Counted from the stretch's first letter, positions 35,891 to 45,093 are shown. The stretch: DNA of 64,000 nt from Ruminococcus sp. (GCA_017470905.1 JAFUXL010000003.1:62001-126000), one strand, 5' to 3'. The notes: generated from the sequence alone by a model not told the origin. Numbers and translations are program-made.

Positions 35891-36125
35891 TAATGCATAA
35901 TTCATAATTAAATTAATCCATAATGCGTTGGGGTAAAAGGCAAAATATAATAAAAGACTATATATCCCCTTGCTAACGATGGAGGGAAAAACATAATAAA
36001 AGCCACATATCCCTTGCTGACGGCGGAGGGAGAATATAATATAAAAAATTCTGCCTGTATTGTTAAACCATATTCATTTGCAGCAAAATAATAATTATGC
36101 ATTATGTATTATGAATTATGAATTA
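35891..36125. repeat. Repeat-filled intergenic stretch
   Basis: TAATGCATAATTCATAATTA at 35891-35910, two degenerate tandem hairpin cores (around 35965-35985 and 36007-36030, each reading TATCCCnTTGCTnACGnnGGAGGGA), and several joined copies of the AT-rich repeat at 36092-36125. The last of these encodes the end of the YkgJ-like protein. No gene is seen. Confidence 0.7.
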
Positions 36126-36588
36126 ACAAAATCGGGTAGTTTTCGTTGTAGGGGCGCACCTCTTCGGGGTGAATATCCGCATAGGAGAATATCCTGTCAG
36201 CAAGTCCGTTTTTCAGAAATCCGACAAGCTCCGACAGCGGACGGTTGTAAAATTCACTGCACACAACAGCGGCGGTTATTGCCCTTGCGCCGTTTATTTC
36301 CATTACCATGTAGGGGAATATCCTGCAAATGAAAGGCTTGTCATCGCCGAGCATACAGCCATTTTCCGTGAGTGCAGGGCATTTGAATGTCCCGTCGGGG
36401 CTGAAATCGGCGGCTTTGAATATATATCCGCCGTCTTTCGGGATAAATTCGGCATCGGGCTTGCGTGAGACTATATATTCTTTCATCTTCCGTGAAAAGA
36501 CGGGCGTTTCCCATATATCATAAATATCAAAGACACAGCACATTCTGCACTGCGCACATACTGCCGGACTGATTAATTCTTTTATCAT
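36109..36588 (-). CDS. YkgJ family cysteine cluster (CxxCxxCC) protein
   Basis: 159 residues. The N-terminal CAQCRMCC cluster, CPALTENGC and FICRIFPY form the metal-binding pattern of the YkgJ/UPF0153 family, thought to bind zinc or iron-sulfur. Function is not established. Its last residues IHNS and the stop come from the dispersed AT-rich repeat. AGGTG ribosome binding site; it begins just after the khpA terminator. Confidence 0.85.
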   Translation of the reverse strand: MIKELISPAVCAQCRMCCVFDIYDIWETPVFSRKMKEYIVSRKPDAEFIPKDGGYIFKAADFSPDGTFKCPALTENGCMLGDDKPFICRIFPYMVMEINGARAITAAVVCSEFYNRPLSELVGFLKNGLADRIFSYADIHPEEVRPYNENYPILLIHNS

Positions 36589-36598
36589 AAATCACCTA

Positions 36599-36627
36599 TG
36601 AAAAAACCGCTGATAAACAGCGGCTTT
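36599..36627 (-). terminator. Rho-independent terminator after rpsP-khpA
   Basis: On the minus strand AAGCCGCTG-TTTAT-CAGCGGTTTTTTC; a 7-bp GC-rich stem with T-run. Confidence 0.85.
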
Positions 36628-36633
36628 TCTGCA

Positions 36634-36870
36634 TTATTCTTCGATAGTGACAGAAACTTTAAGGTCTCTCTTGGCAGCACCTGCTCTCATGATTGTTCTG
36701 AGTGCCTTGGCAATTCTGCCCTGCTTTCCGATAACTCTGCCCATATCATCGGGAGCAACGGAAAGGTGGAAAACGATAACGCCCTCTGCATCGGGTTCGT
36801 CCTCGACGATTTTGATAGCAGATTTGTCCTCTACGAGTCCTGCTGCGATAGCATAAAGTAAATCTTTCAT
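36634..36870 (-). CDS. khpA: KH domain RNA-binding protein KhpA
   Basis: 78 residues from the ATG at 36870 (GGAGG seven bases upstream). The single KH domain has the GxxG loop in MGRVIGKQGRIAKALRTIM. KhpA binds RNA, usually with KhpB, and affects cell-wall and division gene expression in Firmicutes. It follows rpsP, as in many genomes. Confidence 0.94.
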   Translation of the reverse strand: MKDLLYAIAAGLVEDKSAIKIVEDEPDAEGVIVFHLSVAPDDMGRVIGKQGRIAKALRTIMRAGAAKRDLKVSVTIEE

Positions 36871-36945
36871 GATAAATCCTCCATAGTTCCGCAAACGAGA
36901 GGGCTTGGACACTTGTCCTCCCTCCGTTTTGCAGTTTTTTAACGA

Positions 36946-37188
36946 TTAAAGTATGCCTTCCTTTTTGAGAAGGACTTTTACTGTATCTGTAGGCTGTGCG
37001 CCCTTAGAAATCCAGTCCTTTGCCTTATCAGCATCAATTTTAATTACGGACGGTTCCTTTGTGGGGTCATAGTAGCCTATTTCCTCGACAAATCTTCCGT
37101 CTCTGGGGTATCTTGCATCAGCAACAACCACACGGTAGAAAGGAGCTTTTTTAGCACCCATTCTTCTGAGTCTTATTTTAACTGCCAT
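36946..37188 (-). CDS. rpsP: 30S ribosomal protein S16
   Basis: 80 residues. [31 protein letters not shown] is the classic S16 start, here split by my choice of ATG at 37188 with GGAGGTGA upstream; an ATG six codons earlier overlaps the site. A complete repeat element ends 32 bases upstream of the start and separates rpsP from ffh and its small neighbours, where other Firmicutes often have ffh directly before rpsP. Confidence 0.97.
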   Translation of the reverse strand: MAVKIRLRRMGAKKAPFYRVVVADARYPRDGRFVEEIGYYDPTKEPSVIKIDADKAKDWISKGAQPTDTVKVLLKKEGIL

Positions 37189-37220
37189 TTTAATATTCAC
37201 CTCCAAAAATTACTTGTATC

Positions 37221-37346
37221 CTATGAATGAGCATTTTAAATTTTTACATTTTTTCTTTGTCTCCCTCGCCTGCGGCGATGGAGACATTACTTTTTATTAT
37301 ATTTTTGTATATTATAATAAGCAATTTTAAATTTGCCCAATCATAG
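37221..37346. repeat. Complete inverted-end repeat element upstream of rpsP
   Basis: Proximal end CTATGAATGAGCATTTT (37221) and distal end AAATTTGCCCAATCATAG (37346) are inverted repeats. Central hairpin GTCTCCCTCGCC-TGC-GGCGATGGAGAC at 37259-37285, one mismatch. Confidence 0.85.
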
Positions 37347-37379
37347 TTGTATATCAAGCGGCGAGAGACCGCATGAAAG

Positions 37380-37616
37380 CTATTTATCAATAATATCATC
37401 GACTATATACGACAGTATGACTGCCGCAGAGCCGAAAGTATATCCGACAACACGCAGTATAATGCATATTTTCCTGTTATCGGTTATCAGGACGAGTATT
37501 CCCTTTCTGCTCACGGCTAATATCATCACCATGCCAGCCATGCACATCAGAAAGCCGATTAAGGTTTTATGACCCTTTACATTGCGTCTGAGAAGAAATG
37601 TATCTGTAATTTCCAT
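37380..37616 (-). CDS. Small membrane protein, 78 residues
   Basis: Two hydrophobic segments (about residues 19-35, LIGFLMCMAGMVMILAV, and 52-72, IILRVVGYTFGSAAVILSYIV) flank a basic loop. Family not recognised. It follows the Imm17-like gene by 16 bases and sits between ffh and the rpsP element. Confidence 0.6.
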   Translation of the reverse strand: MEITDTFLLRRNVKGHKTLIGFLMCMAGMVMILAVSRKGILVLITDNRKICIILRVVGYTFGSAAVILSYIVDDIIDK

Positions 37617-37632
37617 AGCACAAGCCCCGACT

Positions 37633-37818
37633 TTATATCAGAAGTCCGAGAACCATAAGAATAATTCCGAGTACCGTATAAAAAGTTCTTGCTCCGTCTC
37701 TGCCGAATAACCTGACAAAGGGCTGTGCTTTCATATTTTCAAAGAACCAGTCCCAGTCGTAATAAGAGGCACATATGCAGAATACTCCGCCGAGTACGGC
37801 AAATATTTTCTCGAACAT
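37633..37818 (-). CDS. Imm17-like small membrane protein
   Basis: 61 residues with two membrane segments and a central YDWDWFFENMKAQPFVRLFGRDGARTFY-type stretch (written here in parts: YDWDWFFENMKA, PFVRLFGRDGARTFY). This resembles the Imm17 family annotated from polymorphic-toxin immunity loci, although such proteins often occur alone. No toxin gene is nearby. It begins two bases after ffh ends, so it is probably co-transcribed with ffh. Family call moderate. Confidence 0.6.
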   Translation of the reverse strand: MFEKIFAVLGGVFCICASYYDWDWFFENMKAQPFVRLFGRDGARTFYTVLGIILMVLGLLI

Positions 37819-37820
37819 AA

Positions 37821-39203
37821 TCAGAACGGGAGATTTCCGCCGCCCTTACCTGCCATTTTATCGAAATTCATACCTGCAATTGCTTTTCTCGCCTTGCGCA
37901 TATTCATCTTGCTGCCCTTGCCAGTGAACTGCTTCATGAGCTTCTGCATCTGGTCGAACTGTTTCAATAGCCTGTTTACGTCCTCTACTTTAGTACCCGA
38001 ACCTGCGGCAATTCTTTTCTTGCGTGAGGGATTTATGATAGAGGGCTTTGCTCTTTCGGCTTTGGTCATCGAAGTGATTATAGCCTCAATTCTTCCGAGC
38101 TGACTTTCGTCTATATCGGCATCCTTGAGTTTATCGCCGACACCGGGGAGCATACCTATAATGGACTTCATAGAACCCATTCTTCTTATCTGTTTCATCT
38201 GGTCGAGGAGGTCGTCCATATCGAAGGTATTTTCCTTGAATTTCTTGGAAAGCTTTTCGGCATCTTTCTGGGACATGACATTTTCAGCCTTTTCGATGAG
38301 GGTTAAAACGTCGCCCATGCCGAGTATTCTTGATGCCATTCTTTCGGGGTGGAATTGCTCAAAGTCGTCAAGCTTTTCGCCCATGCCGACAAATTTTATC
38401 GGCTTGCCCGTAACGGACAGCACGGACAATGCCGCACCGCCCCTTGTATCGGAGTCAAGCTTTGACATGAGTATGCTTGTTATGCCGACAGCCTCGTCAA
38501 AGGTGCTTGCAACATTTACAGCGTCCTGACCCGTCATGGCATCGACAACGAGCATAATCTCCGTGGGATTTGTAAGCTCCTTTATGTCCTTAAGCTCCTG
38601 CATGAGAGCCTCGTCAATGTGAAGTCGTCCTGCGGTATCTATGATAAGAATATCATAGCCGTAGTCTTTGGCATATTTAAGAGCCTCAGATGCGATTGTG
38701 AGGGGGCTTATCTGACCCATCTCGAAAACCTTGACATCTGCTTTCTGACCGACAACCTGAAGCTGATTTATAGCGGCCGGGCGGTAAATATCGCAGGCGG
38801 CAAGGAGGGGTCTGTGACCCTCTTTTTTGAGAAGCTTTGCAAGCTTTGCGGAATGGGTTGTCTTACCCGAACCCTGCAAGCCGCACATCATGATGACCGT
38901 GGGGGGCTTTGATGCGAAATTAATTCTTGCGTTGCTGTTTCCCATGAGGGCACACAGCTCTTCGTTTACGATTTTAATAACCTGCTGGGCGGGTGTAAGG
39001 CTTGCGAGAACGTCCTCGCCGACGGCTCTTTCGGAGACTTTTTTAACAAAGTCCTTTACAACCTTATAGCTTACATCAGCCTCAAGGAGAGCGAGTTTTA
39101 CCTCACGCATAGCCTCTTTTACATCACTTTCCGTGAGTTTTCCTCTTGATTTCAGTTTTTTGAATACGTTGTTTAATTTCTCGGAAAGTCCTTCAAACGC
39201 CAT
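37821..39203 (-). CDS. ffh: Signal recognition particle protein
   Basis: SRP54 GTPase that with 4.5S RNA targets membrane and secreted proteins. 460 residues. N domain, then G domain with GLQGSGKTTHSAKLA, ACDIYRPAAINQL, IIDTAGRLH and LDSDTRGGAALS, then the Met-rich M domain ending in QKLMKQFTGKGSKMNMRKA. The downstream part of the operon is unusual in carrying two small membrane proteins and a repeat element before rpsP. Confidence 0.97.
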   Translation of the reverse strand: MAFEGLSEKLNNVFKKLKSRGKLTESDVKEAMREVKLALLEADVSYKVVKDFVKKVSERAVGEDVLASLTPAQQVIKIVNEELCALMGNSNARINFASKPPTVIMMCGLQGSGKTTHSAKLAKLLKKEGHRPLLAACDIYRPAAINQLQVVGQKADVKVFEMGQISPLTIASEALKYAKDYGYDILIIDTAGRLHIDEALMQELKDIKELTNPTEIMLVVDAMTGQDAVNVASTFDEAVGITSILMSKLDSDTRGGAALSVLSVTGKPIKFVGMGEKLDDFEQFHPERMASRILGMGDVLTLIEKAENVMSQKDAEKLSKKFKENTFDMDDLLDQMKQIRRMGSMKSIIGMLPGVGDKLKDADIDESQLGRIEAIITSMTKAERAKPSIINPSRKKRIAAGSGTKVEDVNRLLKQFDQMQKLMKQFTGKGSKMNMRKARKAIAGMNFDKMAGKGGGNLPF

Positions 39204-39223
39204 GCAAATCTTCCTTTCATATA

Positions 39224-39559
39224 TCAGAGTAATTTCAGCCCCTCGGAAACTTTTTTTTCAAGGGCATTTTTCAAATCAGCATCGTTTATATTTTCGGCAA
39301 TTTTTGATATAGAGCCGAAACAGCTGCGAAGCTGAACGAGTTTTTCCGCAAAGCGGAGTTTTTCCTCATAATTGAGGAGGAGTTCCTCGGTGCGTTTTAT
39401 TGTGCATCTTACAGCCTGACGGGTGATACCCATAGGCTGACCGATTTCCGCAAGGGAGAGGTCATCGCAGTAGTAGAGTTCCATTATATTTCTCTGGTGC
39501 CTGGTGAGCAAATCGCCGTAGCAGTCGAGGAGCATAACGAATTTGAGTTCTTTAGCCAT
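39224..39559 (-). CDS. ylxM: YlxM family DNA-binding regulator
   Basis: 111 residues from the ATG at 39559 (AGGAG upstream). A sigma-70 region 4-like HTH is seen in LTRHQRNIMELYYCDDLSLAEIGQPMGITRQAVRCTIKRTEELL. YlxM precedes ffh in many Gram-positives and modulates the SRP operon. Own consensus promoter at 39603-39631. Confidence 0.9.
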   Translation of the reverse strand: MAKELKFVMLLDCYGDLLTRHQRNIMELYYCDDLSLAEIGQPMGITRQAVRCTIKRTEELLLNYEEKLRFAEKLVQLRSCFGSISKIAENINDADLKNALEKKVSEGLKLL

Positions 39560-39602
39560 TGAAAAAGCTCCTGTTCGGGTGTAATCCAAAATTACTTTAC
39601 AC

Positions 39603-39631
39603 ATTATACAACAAAAAATTCAATTTGTCAA
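39603..39631 (-). promoter_or_regulatory. Promoter of ylxM-ffh
   Basis: Minus strand TTGACA (39626-39631), 17-base spacer, TATAAT (39603-39608). Confidence 0.9.
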
Positions 39632-39668
39632 GAGGAAATTTGATATTTTAAAAAATCCATAAAAATTA

Positions 39669-39697
39669 TAGACAAACTCAAAAAAATATGGTATAAT
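39669..39697 (+). promoter_or_regulatory. Promoter of the beta-CASP nuclease gene
   Basis: TAGACA (39669-39674), 17-base spacer, TATAAT (39692-39697). The 190-base leader that follows is filled with repeats. Confidence 0.7.
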
Positions 39698-39873
39698 TAA
39701 TTCATAATTCATAATGCATAATTCATAATTGGTAATGCCTGCGGCATTACAGAAATTAAAGAAAAAATATAATAAAAACATTGTTTCCTTCGTCCCTGAA
39801 GGGATTTCCGTTGGTCACCTGCGGCGGAGTGGACAAAGAAAAAATATAATTATGAATTATGCATTATGCATTA
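39696..39873. repeat. Composite repeat leader of the nuclease gene
   Basis: AT-rich 20-bp repeats at 39696-39730 and 39847-39873 flank a degenerate hairpin element (39737-39846). Its stem is interrupted by a 27-bp segment (39792-39818, GTCCCTGAAGGGATTTCCGT then TGGTCAC), which recurs inverted at 59753-59779. Confidence 0.75.
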
Positions 39874-39890
39874 AATAAGGAGGCTTTTTT

Positions 39891-41483
39891 ATGAAAATGA
39901 CGTTTATCGGTGCTGCACATGAGGTCACGGGAAGCTGTACGTATATCGAGGCTTGCGGAAAAAAATTCCTCGTGGATTTCGGAATGGAACAGGGCGAGGA
40001 TAATTTTGAAAATGCCAAAATCCCCGTACCGCCTGCGGATATAGACTTTGTACTCCTTACCCATGCGCATATCGACCATTCGGGTATGCTGCCGCTTTTG
40101 TATGCCGGGGGATTTTCGGGGGCGATACACGCAACAAAAGCTACTTCAAATCTCTGCTCGGTAATGCTCCTCGACAGCGCACATATTCAGGAATTTGAAG
40201 CAGAATGGCGCAGCCGCAAGGCTAAAAGACGTGGCGAGGAAGATTATCAGCCGCTTTACACTATGGAGGACGCTATCGGTGCGGTATCGCTTTTTGTGCC
40301 GCATGAATACGAAACGGAATGCGAAATATGCGAGGGCATAAAAATATTCTTCCGTGATGCAGGACATCTCCTCGGCTCGTCAAGCATTATCATAACCATG
40401 ACGGAGGACGGACAGACGAGAAAAATCGTCTTTTCGGGCGATATAGGCAATACAAACCAGCCTCTTATCCGTGACCCGCAATATATAGAAAATGCCGACT
40501 ATGCCGTAATGGAGTCTACCTACGGAAACAGACTGCATAACCGCCCAACGGATTATGTGACCTCTCTTGCCGATGTTTTGCAGACAACATTCGACAGGGG
40601 CGGAAGTGTCATAATTCCCTCGTTCGCTGTCGGAAGAACTCAGGAAATGCTCTATTTCATAAGGAAAATCAAGGAGCAGAACCTCGTTGCCGGTCATGAT
40701 GATTTCCCCGTATACGTTGACAGTCCTCTTGCAATCGAGGCTACGGATATATTCATCAATAACCGTGAAAGCTGTTATGACGACGAGGCATTGTCCTATG
40801 TGCGCAGGGGTATCAATCCCATAAGCTTTCCGAATTTAATCAGGACGGTCAGCAGTGACGAGTCGAGGGCTATAAACAACGATACAAGACCAAAGGTAAT
40901 AATCTCCGCAAGCGGTATGTGTGAGGCAGGACGAATAAAGCACCACCTTAAGCACAATCTCTGGATACCCGAAAATACAATACTTTTTGTCGGCTATCAG
41001 GCTGTGAATACCATAGGCAGAAGTATCGTCGAGGGCGCATCGAAGGTAAAATTATTCGGCGAAACCGTCTATGTAGCCGCCGAAATAAAACAGCTCCCCG
41101 GCATAAGCGGTCATGCCGATATGAACGGCTTGCTGAAATGGGCAGCTTCAATTCAGGGCGTAAAGAAATATTTTATCAATCACGGAGAGGCAAGTGCCGC
41201 CGACAGCTTTGCCGAAAAACTCAGAAATGAATGCGGCTTTGATGCATATGCACCCTACAGCGGCACGGAATTTGACTTAATCAGCGGAGAGATAACCTAT
41301 GAGGCAAAGCCCGTTCCGATAATCAGGCACAAAGCCGCAAATAATAATCCTACCTATGACCAGCTTCTTGCCGCCTCCGAAAGGCTTTACAAGCTTATCA
41401 AGGCATCTTCGGGCAGGGCTAATGCCGATATGCGCCGCATGGCGGAAAAAATAAATAAACTTTGTGACAAGTGGGAAATCTAA
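39891..41483 (+). CDS. MBL-fold beta-CASP ribonuclease-like protein
   Basis: 530 residues. Metallo-beta-lactamase motif THAHIDHSGMLP gives the zinc ligands, with AGHLLGSSSIII and FSGDIGN further on. The beta-CASP part has TYGNRLH, PSFAVGRTQEMLYFI and ISASGMCEAGRI, and the last His in LPGISGHADMNGLL. Such proteins process RNA (CPSF73/RNase J relatives). AAGGAGG ribosome binding site. Single gene with a repeat-filled leader. Confidence 0.92.
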   Translation: MKMTFIGAAHEVTGSCTYIEACGKKFLVDFGMEQGEDNFENAKIPVPPADIDFVLLTHAHIDHSGMLPLLYAGGFSGAIHATKATSNLCSVMLLDSAHIQEFEAEWRSRKAKRRGEEDYQPLYTMEDAIGAVSLFVPHEYETECEICEGIKIFFRDAGHLLGSSSIIITMTEDGQTRKIVFSGDIGNTNQPLIRDPQYIENADYAVMESTYGNRLHNRPTDYVTSLADVLQTTFDRGGSVIIPSFAVGRTQEMLYFIRKIKEQNLVAGHDDFPVYVDSPLAIEATDIFINNRESCYDDEALSYVRRGINPISFPNLIRTVSSDESRAINNDTRPKVIISASGMCEAGRIKHHLKHNLWIPENTILFVGYQAVNTIGRSIVEGASKVKLFGETVYVAAEIKQLPGISGHADMNGLLKWAASIQGVKKYFINHGEASAADSFAEKLRNECGFDAYAPYSGTEFDLISGEITYEAKPVPIIRHKAANNNPTYDQLLAASERLYKLIKASSGRANADMRRMAEKINKLCDKWEI

Positions 41484-41497
41484 GACTAAAATACACA

Positions 41498-41590
41498 AAA
41501 ATCTTTATATTTTGTCCTTGTTCCCCCGCCGGAGGCGGGGGAACATTGTTTTATTATGATTTGTTGTATATTATCACGAAAAATTTTGTA
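41498..41590. repeat. Repeat element lacking inverted ends, between convergent genes
   Basis: The core matches the complete elements (CAAAAATCTTTATATTTTGT, a perfect 11-bp hairpin GTTCCCCCGCC-GGA-GGCGGGGGAAC at 41520-41544, then TTGTATATTATCACG). The ends are missing. The hairpin may double as a terminator for the nuclease gene. Confidence 0.75.
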
Positions 41591-41694
41591 TTAAGATTTA
41601 AGATTATTTTAAGATTTATAAAATATAATAATAATCGGATTAAGTAATCCCCCAATTCCCCTTCTATATTTATTTTGTCTGTGCTGTTTTGCAG

Positions 41695-41719
41695 TAAAAA
41701 ACCCCCTTTTTCAAGGGGG
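41695..41719 (-). terminator. Rho-independent terminator of the five-gene MoxR-VWA operon
   Basis: Minus strand CCCCCTT-GAAA-AAGGGGG followed by TTTTTTA, eight bases after the DUF4132 stop. Confidence 0.9.
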
Positions 41720-41726
41720 AATTTTT

Positions 41727-44700
41727 TTATTCTTCCGGAAGTCCTACGGTCTGCGTTAGCTGTAAGACCACTTCGCTGAAATAGCGTTCGTTTACCTCGT
41801 GCATTTCAATGAGTTTGTTTAAATCCGATGCTTTGAAGAAACGCAGCTTCTGCACTTCGACTTCTTCCTGATCCATGTCATAAGCGGCGATATACATTCC
41901 CGAAAAGCTTATCTCGGCATAATATCCCTTGTATACGGTCTTGCCGTTTTCGTCCTTTTCGGCTGACGATACATCATTCCTGTAAAATTCATAGAAACAA
42001 CCGGCATCCTGTGCATCGCCCTTGTACCAGCCGAATTTCGTCAGCTTGCTGAGGAGAGTATAATTTATTATATCCGCACCGTCAAAGCGCATACACTCGG
42101 TCTGATTTTTTTCTTTTTCCGTCATTCTGAAAACCTGTCTCGAAAGCTGCGGAAAAGGCTGTGTTATCTCATAGTCCGACAGCTGTTCCTTCCATGCTTC
42201 AAGCACATCGTTTTCAAGCTCAATCGGGTGGACAAGTCCTATCACTGCGTTTTCGGGTATCTCAAATTCGTCCTCATCGGAGGTTGTAAAGCTGCCGTCA
42301 TCGAGATAGCGGAAGCTCGAAACCAGCTTTCCGTCCTCGTAGATACCCCAGATAAGACCTATCGCAAAGCAATGCATTATGGGATTTTTTACGAAAAGCT
42401 TTTCCCAGTTTGCGGAAGTCCATTTTCTGTCGCACATGAGAACATATTCAAGCCTTGCTTTCTGATTTGTGACAACGTTTTTCATCTGCTTTTTCATATC
42501 CTTAAATTCGGCATATGATTTCTCTGCGATTTCGCTGTCGTCATTGACACCGGGCTTGGGCATGGTTTTCACTTTCTTTTCGCCGTTGAATATCTCGATT
42601 TCGAGGTCGGGTGTCAGGTATACTTTGAACTGACGTTTTCCGTAGTCGAATGTACGGCACATTCTGTCGTCAAATCCCATATCGGGGACTATTCTGTCGG
42701 CAAGCTCCTCGGAGGTAATTCCAAGCTGTTCGGCGGCATGGTTAAGGGCATATTCTGCGGTGCTTTTTACCTGTCTGTTCTTGAATTTCCTTGCCATTGC
42801 ATCAACGTTCATGAGTGCGGCGGAGCTGCCGTTGAGGGCGAGGGCTTTAACAGCGTCCGATGCTATAGCACCACGCATATTTTCAGACCATTCCTTTATA
42901 TAATGCATGAGGGTGCTTATCATGCCGCTGCCGCCGTGGAGCGATGCAAAATACAAAATCCATTTATCCTTAGCGGCTGCACCGCTTGCAATCCACCTGC
43001 CGAAAACCTCTGCGGCGAATTTTTCCACATCATCGGAATTGAGCATGGCGGATACGGTTTTTGCGGCAGGATTTACAACTCCTGCATCAGCCGAATAACA
43101 GAGGAGCAGTGCCTGCAAATGCTTGTCGTCTGCATTTTCTCCGTTTGCAAGGCGGACGGGTTTGTAGGGGTCTTTGAAAAGCCATGCGACTTTCTTGTTT
43201 TTGTTGTTTTTCGTCAGTTCCGTTATTATATCCGCCGACGGTTCGTCTTTCGCAGCTTTGCCCTCATAGTCGGCATTGATAAGAGCGGCGATACGTACTT
43301 TAAGCTTGTCGGATTTTTCGGCATTGAAAGCCGCTTCAAGTTCGGATTTGTAATTGTCCGCCCCCTGCTTTACTATTACGGAAACGGCAGTATCACGCAG
43401 GGAGGCTTTTTTGGATTTGAGGAGGTTTATTATATCATTTTGCCAGTCCGTCTGTTTTGCGAGAATATCTATGATGATATTCTTTATTATCTTGCTTGAG
43501 TCGTTGGTGTATTCGAGGATTTTTTCCTTGTATTTTTCGGGGTGTTCGCCCAATGTGAGCAGATAGACTTGACGGACGATAACGCTGCCCTTGCTTACGT
43601 CAAGAGGCTCAATCACCTCTGCGTGTTTTTTAAGGGATTTGACGAGATTTGGAATTGAAGTCTCTTTATAGTAAGAGCCGTCAACCATTTTGCAGCATAC
43701 TTCGAGGATATAAGCTGCGGGGGCTTTTTCTTCAAAGAGCATTTCGGCGAATTGCTCCTCGTTGTTCCTGAAGGTGAAGCCCAATTCTCTTTCAAGTGCG
43801 TAGCAGACATTCAGACAGGGGGAAAGTGCCGTTATGCACCTGCCGACAAAATCATCTGCGCCGTATGTGTCGCAGTATGAATTTCTTCCGCCCCACTGGG
43901 CATATCTGGGGCTTTCCTTCACTATATCCGCAAAAATGCTTTCGAAGTCTGTCGCTCCCATGAGATAGGCTTTTACCTTCATGCGCTCGGTGTAGAGCGA
44001 TGCAATGTTTTCGGCAATTCTGCGCCTTGCAATTTCCCTTATTTCGTCCTTGTCAGGGGCGGCACCGGGATTTGTATCGCTGATAATTTTGTACAGCATA
44101 TCGGCAATTCCCGACTCCTCTTCTGTTTTCATTGCGCCGATGTATGCGGCGGTATATCTTCCGGCAAGCTCTGCAAGGTGTTCCCTTGCGCTCTTGGAAT
44201 ACCATGCGTTCGGATAAGCCCATTTCGCCACGGATTTTACATACTGCGTTGAGGAAGTGACTATTTCTGGGAAATCTGCAATCAAATCAAGTATTCTCTT
44301 GTGATTTACCGGGAGTGTGAAAAGCCTGTTTATAACCTCGGTGTATGTGGATGTCATCTCTTTTTTGAAGATTTTCTTGAATTCATCGGAGAAACAAGCC
44401 GCCTCGCCTATGGCTATTATCTTTGTGGCATTTCTGACATATACTCCGTTGTTTGTCTCTTTCCTGATAATCTCGGTTGCCTTTGTGACAATATCGGAAT
44501 TTTTATCGGTTTCGAGGGGAGTTTTGTCGAGTGCGATAAGTGCCGCCGTCACAGCCGCCTCGGTGCTTGATTTTCTTGCATATTCTGCGGCTTTGAGGAA
44601 TGTTTCTGCGGAGCTGTCAGTCAAATCCTTGAGTCTGCCGTTGTAATTCACATCTTTTACGAATATCGACAGACACACTGCCTCGGCATCATCGCCGAAT

Positions 44701-45077
44701 TTTTCGGTGAGAGCATCCGTTATCTTTTTCTTGAAATCCTCATTGCCGTTGAAATAAGCTGCGTAGAATATAAGGTCTTTCAGATAACAGCCTGTGAGGG
44801 CGTACATGAAAAGAATAAACCTCTTGTTCAGTTCATCGTCTCTTTTCCTGGTTATCTCTTTCTTTATGGCAGAGATGAAGTTTGAGCGGAGCTGATAATT
44901 CTGATTGAATGCTGTGGGTATGCCCTGCACTTTAATATTTTCGAGGAGGGTATCGTCTCTTTCGTTTTCGGGATTGAGATAGGCAATGCCGTTTTTTACG
45001 GACTCGGTATAAAATCCGAGGTCAAGGAGAGACTTTTCGAGTTCGTCAAAGTTCATCGCACCAACGTTGTAAAGCAT
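41727..45077 (-). CDS. DUF4132 domain protein with HEAT-like repeats
   Basis: 1116 residues, the largest protein of the window and the last gene of the MoxR operon. No signal peptide. The N-terminal 800 residues are helical and include HEAT-like units (NIIIDILAKQTDWQNDIINL, LRDTAVSVIVKQGADNYKSE). The C-terminal 300 residues match the DUF4132 layout: LADRIVPDMGFDDRM, MCDRKWTSANWEKLFVKNPIM, GLIWGIYEDGKLVSSFRYL and FPQLSRQVFRMTEKE. No catalytic motif is seen. AAAGG ribosome binding site, 16 bases after the SWIM gene. A scaffold or substrate-recognition role is inference. Confidence 0.85.
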   Translation of the reverse strand: MLYNVGAMNFDELEKSLLDLGFYTESVKNGIAYLNPENERDDTLLENIKVQGIPTAFNQNYQLRSNFISAIKKEITRKRDDELNKRFILFMYALTGCYLKDLIFYAAYFNGNEDFKKKITDALTEKFGDDAEAVCLSIFVKDVNYNGRLKDLTDSSAETFLKAAEYARKSSTEAAVTAALIALDKTPLETDKNSDIVTKATEIIRKETNNGVYVRNATKIIAIGEAACFSDEFKKIFKKEMTSTYTEVINRLFTLPVNHKRILDLIADFPEIVTSSTQYVKSVAKWAYPNAWYSKSAREHLAELAGRYTAAYIGAMKTEEESGIADMLYKIISDTNPGAAPDKDEIREIARRRIAENIASLYTERMKVKAYLMGATDFESIFADIVKESPRYAQWGGRNSYCDTYGADDFVGRCITALSPCLNVCYALERELGFTFRNNEEQFAEMLFEEKAPAAYILEVCCKMVDGSYYKETSIPNLVKSLKKHAEVIEPLDVSKGSVIVRQVYLLTLGEHPEKYKEKILEYTNDSSKIIKNIIIDILAKQTDWQNDIINLLKSKKASLRDTAVSVIVKQGADNYKSELEAAFNAEKSDKLKVRIAALINADYEGKAAKDEPSADIITELTKNNKNKKVAWLFKDPYKPVRLANGENADDKHLQALLLCYSADAGVVNPAAKTVSAMLNSDDVEKFAAEVFGRWIASGAAAKDKWILYFASLHGGSGMISTLMHYIKEWSENMRGAIASDAVKALALNGSSAALMNVDAMARKFKNRQVKSTAEYALNHAAEQLGITSEELADRIVPDMGFDDRMCRTFDYGKRQFKVYLTPDLEIEIFNGEKKVKTMPKPGVNDDSEIAEKSYAEFKDMKKQMKNVVTNQKARLEYVLMCDRKWTSANWEKLFVKNPIMHCFAIGLIWGIYEDGKLVSSFRYLDDGSFTTSDEDEFEIPENAVIGLVHPIELENDVLEAWKEQLSDYEITQPFPQLSRQVFRMTEKEKNQTECMRFDGADIINYTLLSKLTKFGWYKGDAQDAGCFYEFYRNDVSSAEKDENGKTVYKGYYAEISFSGMYIAAYDMDQEEVEVQKLRFFKASDLNKLIEMHEVNERYFSEVVLQLTQTVGLPEE

Positions 45078-45093
45078 AGGATTTTCCTTTCCG

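Noticed and set aside
37633-37818. Toxin-immunity locus
   Set aside because: An Imm17-like protein is present but no toxin-like gene lies nearby, and the surroundings are housekeeping genes.
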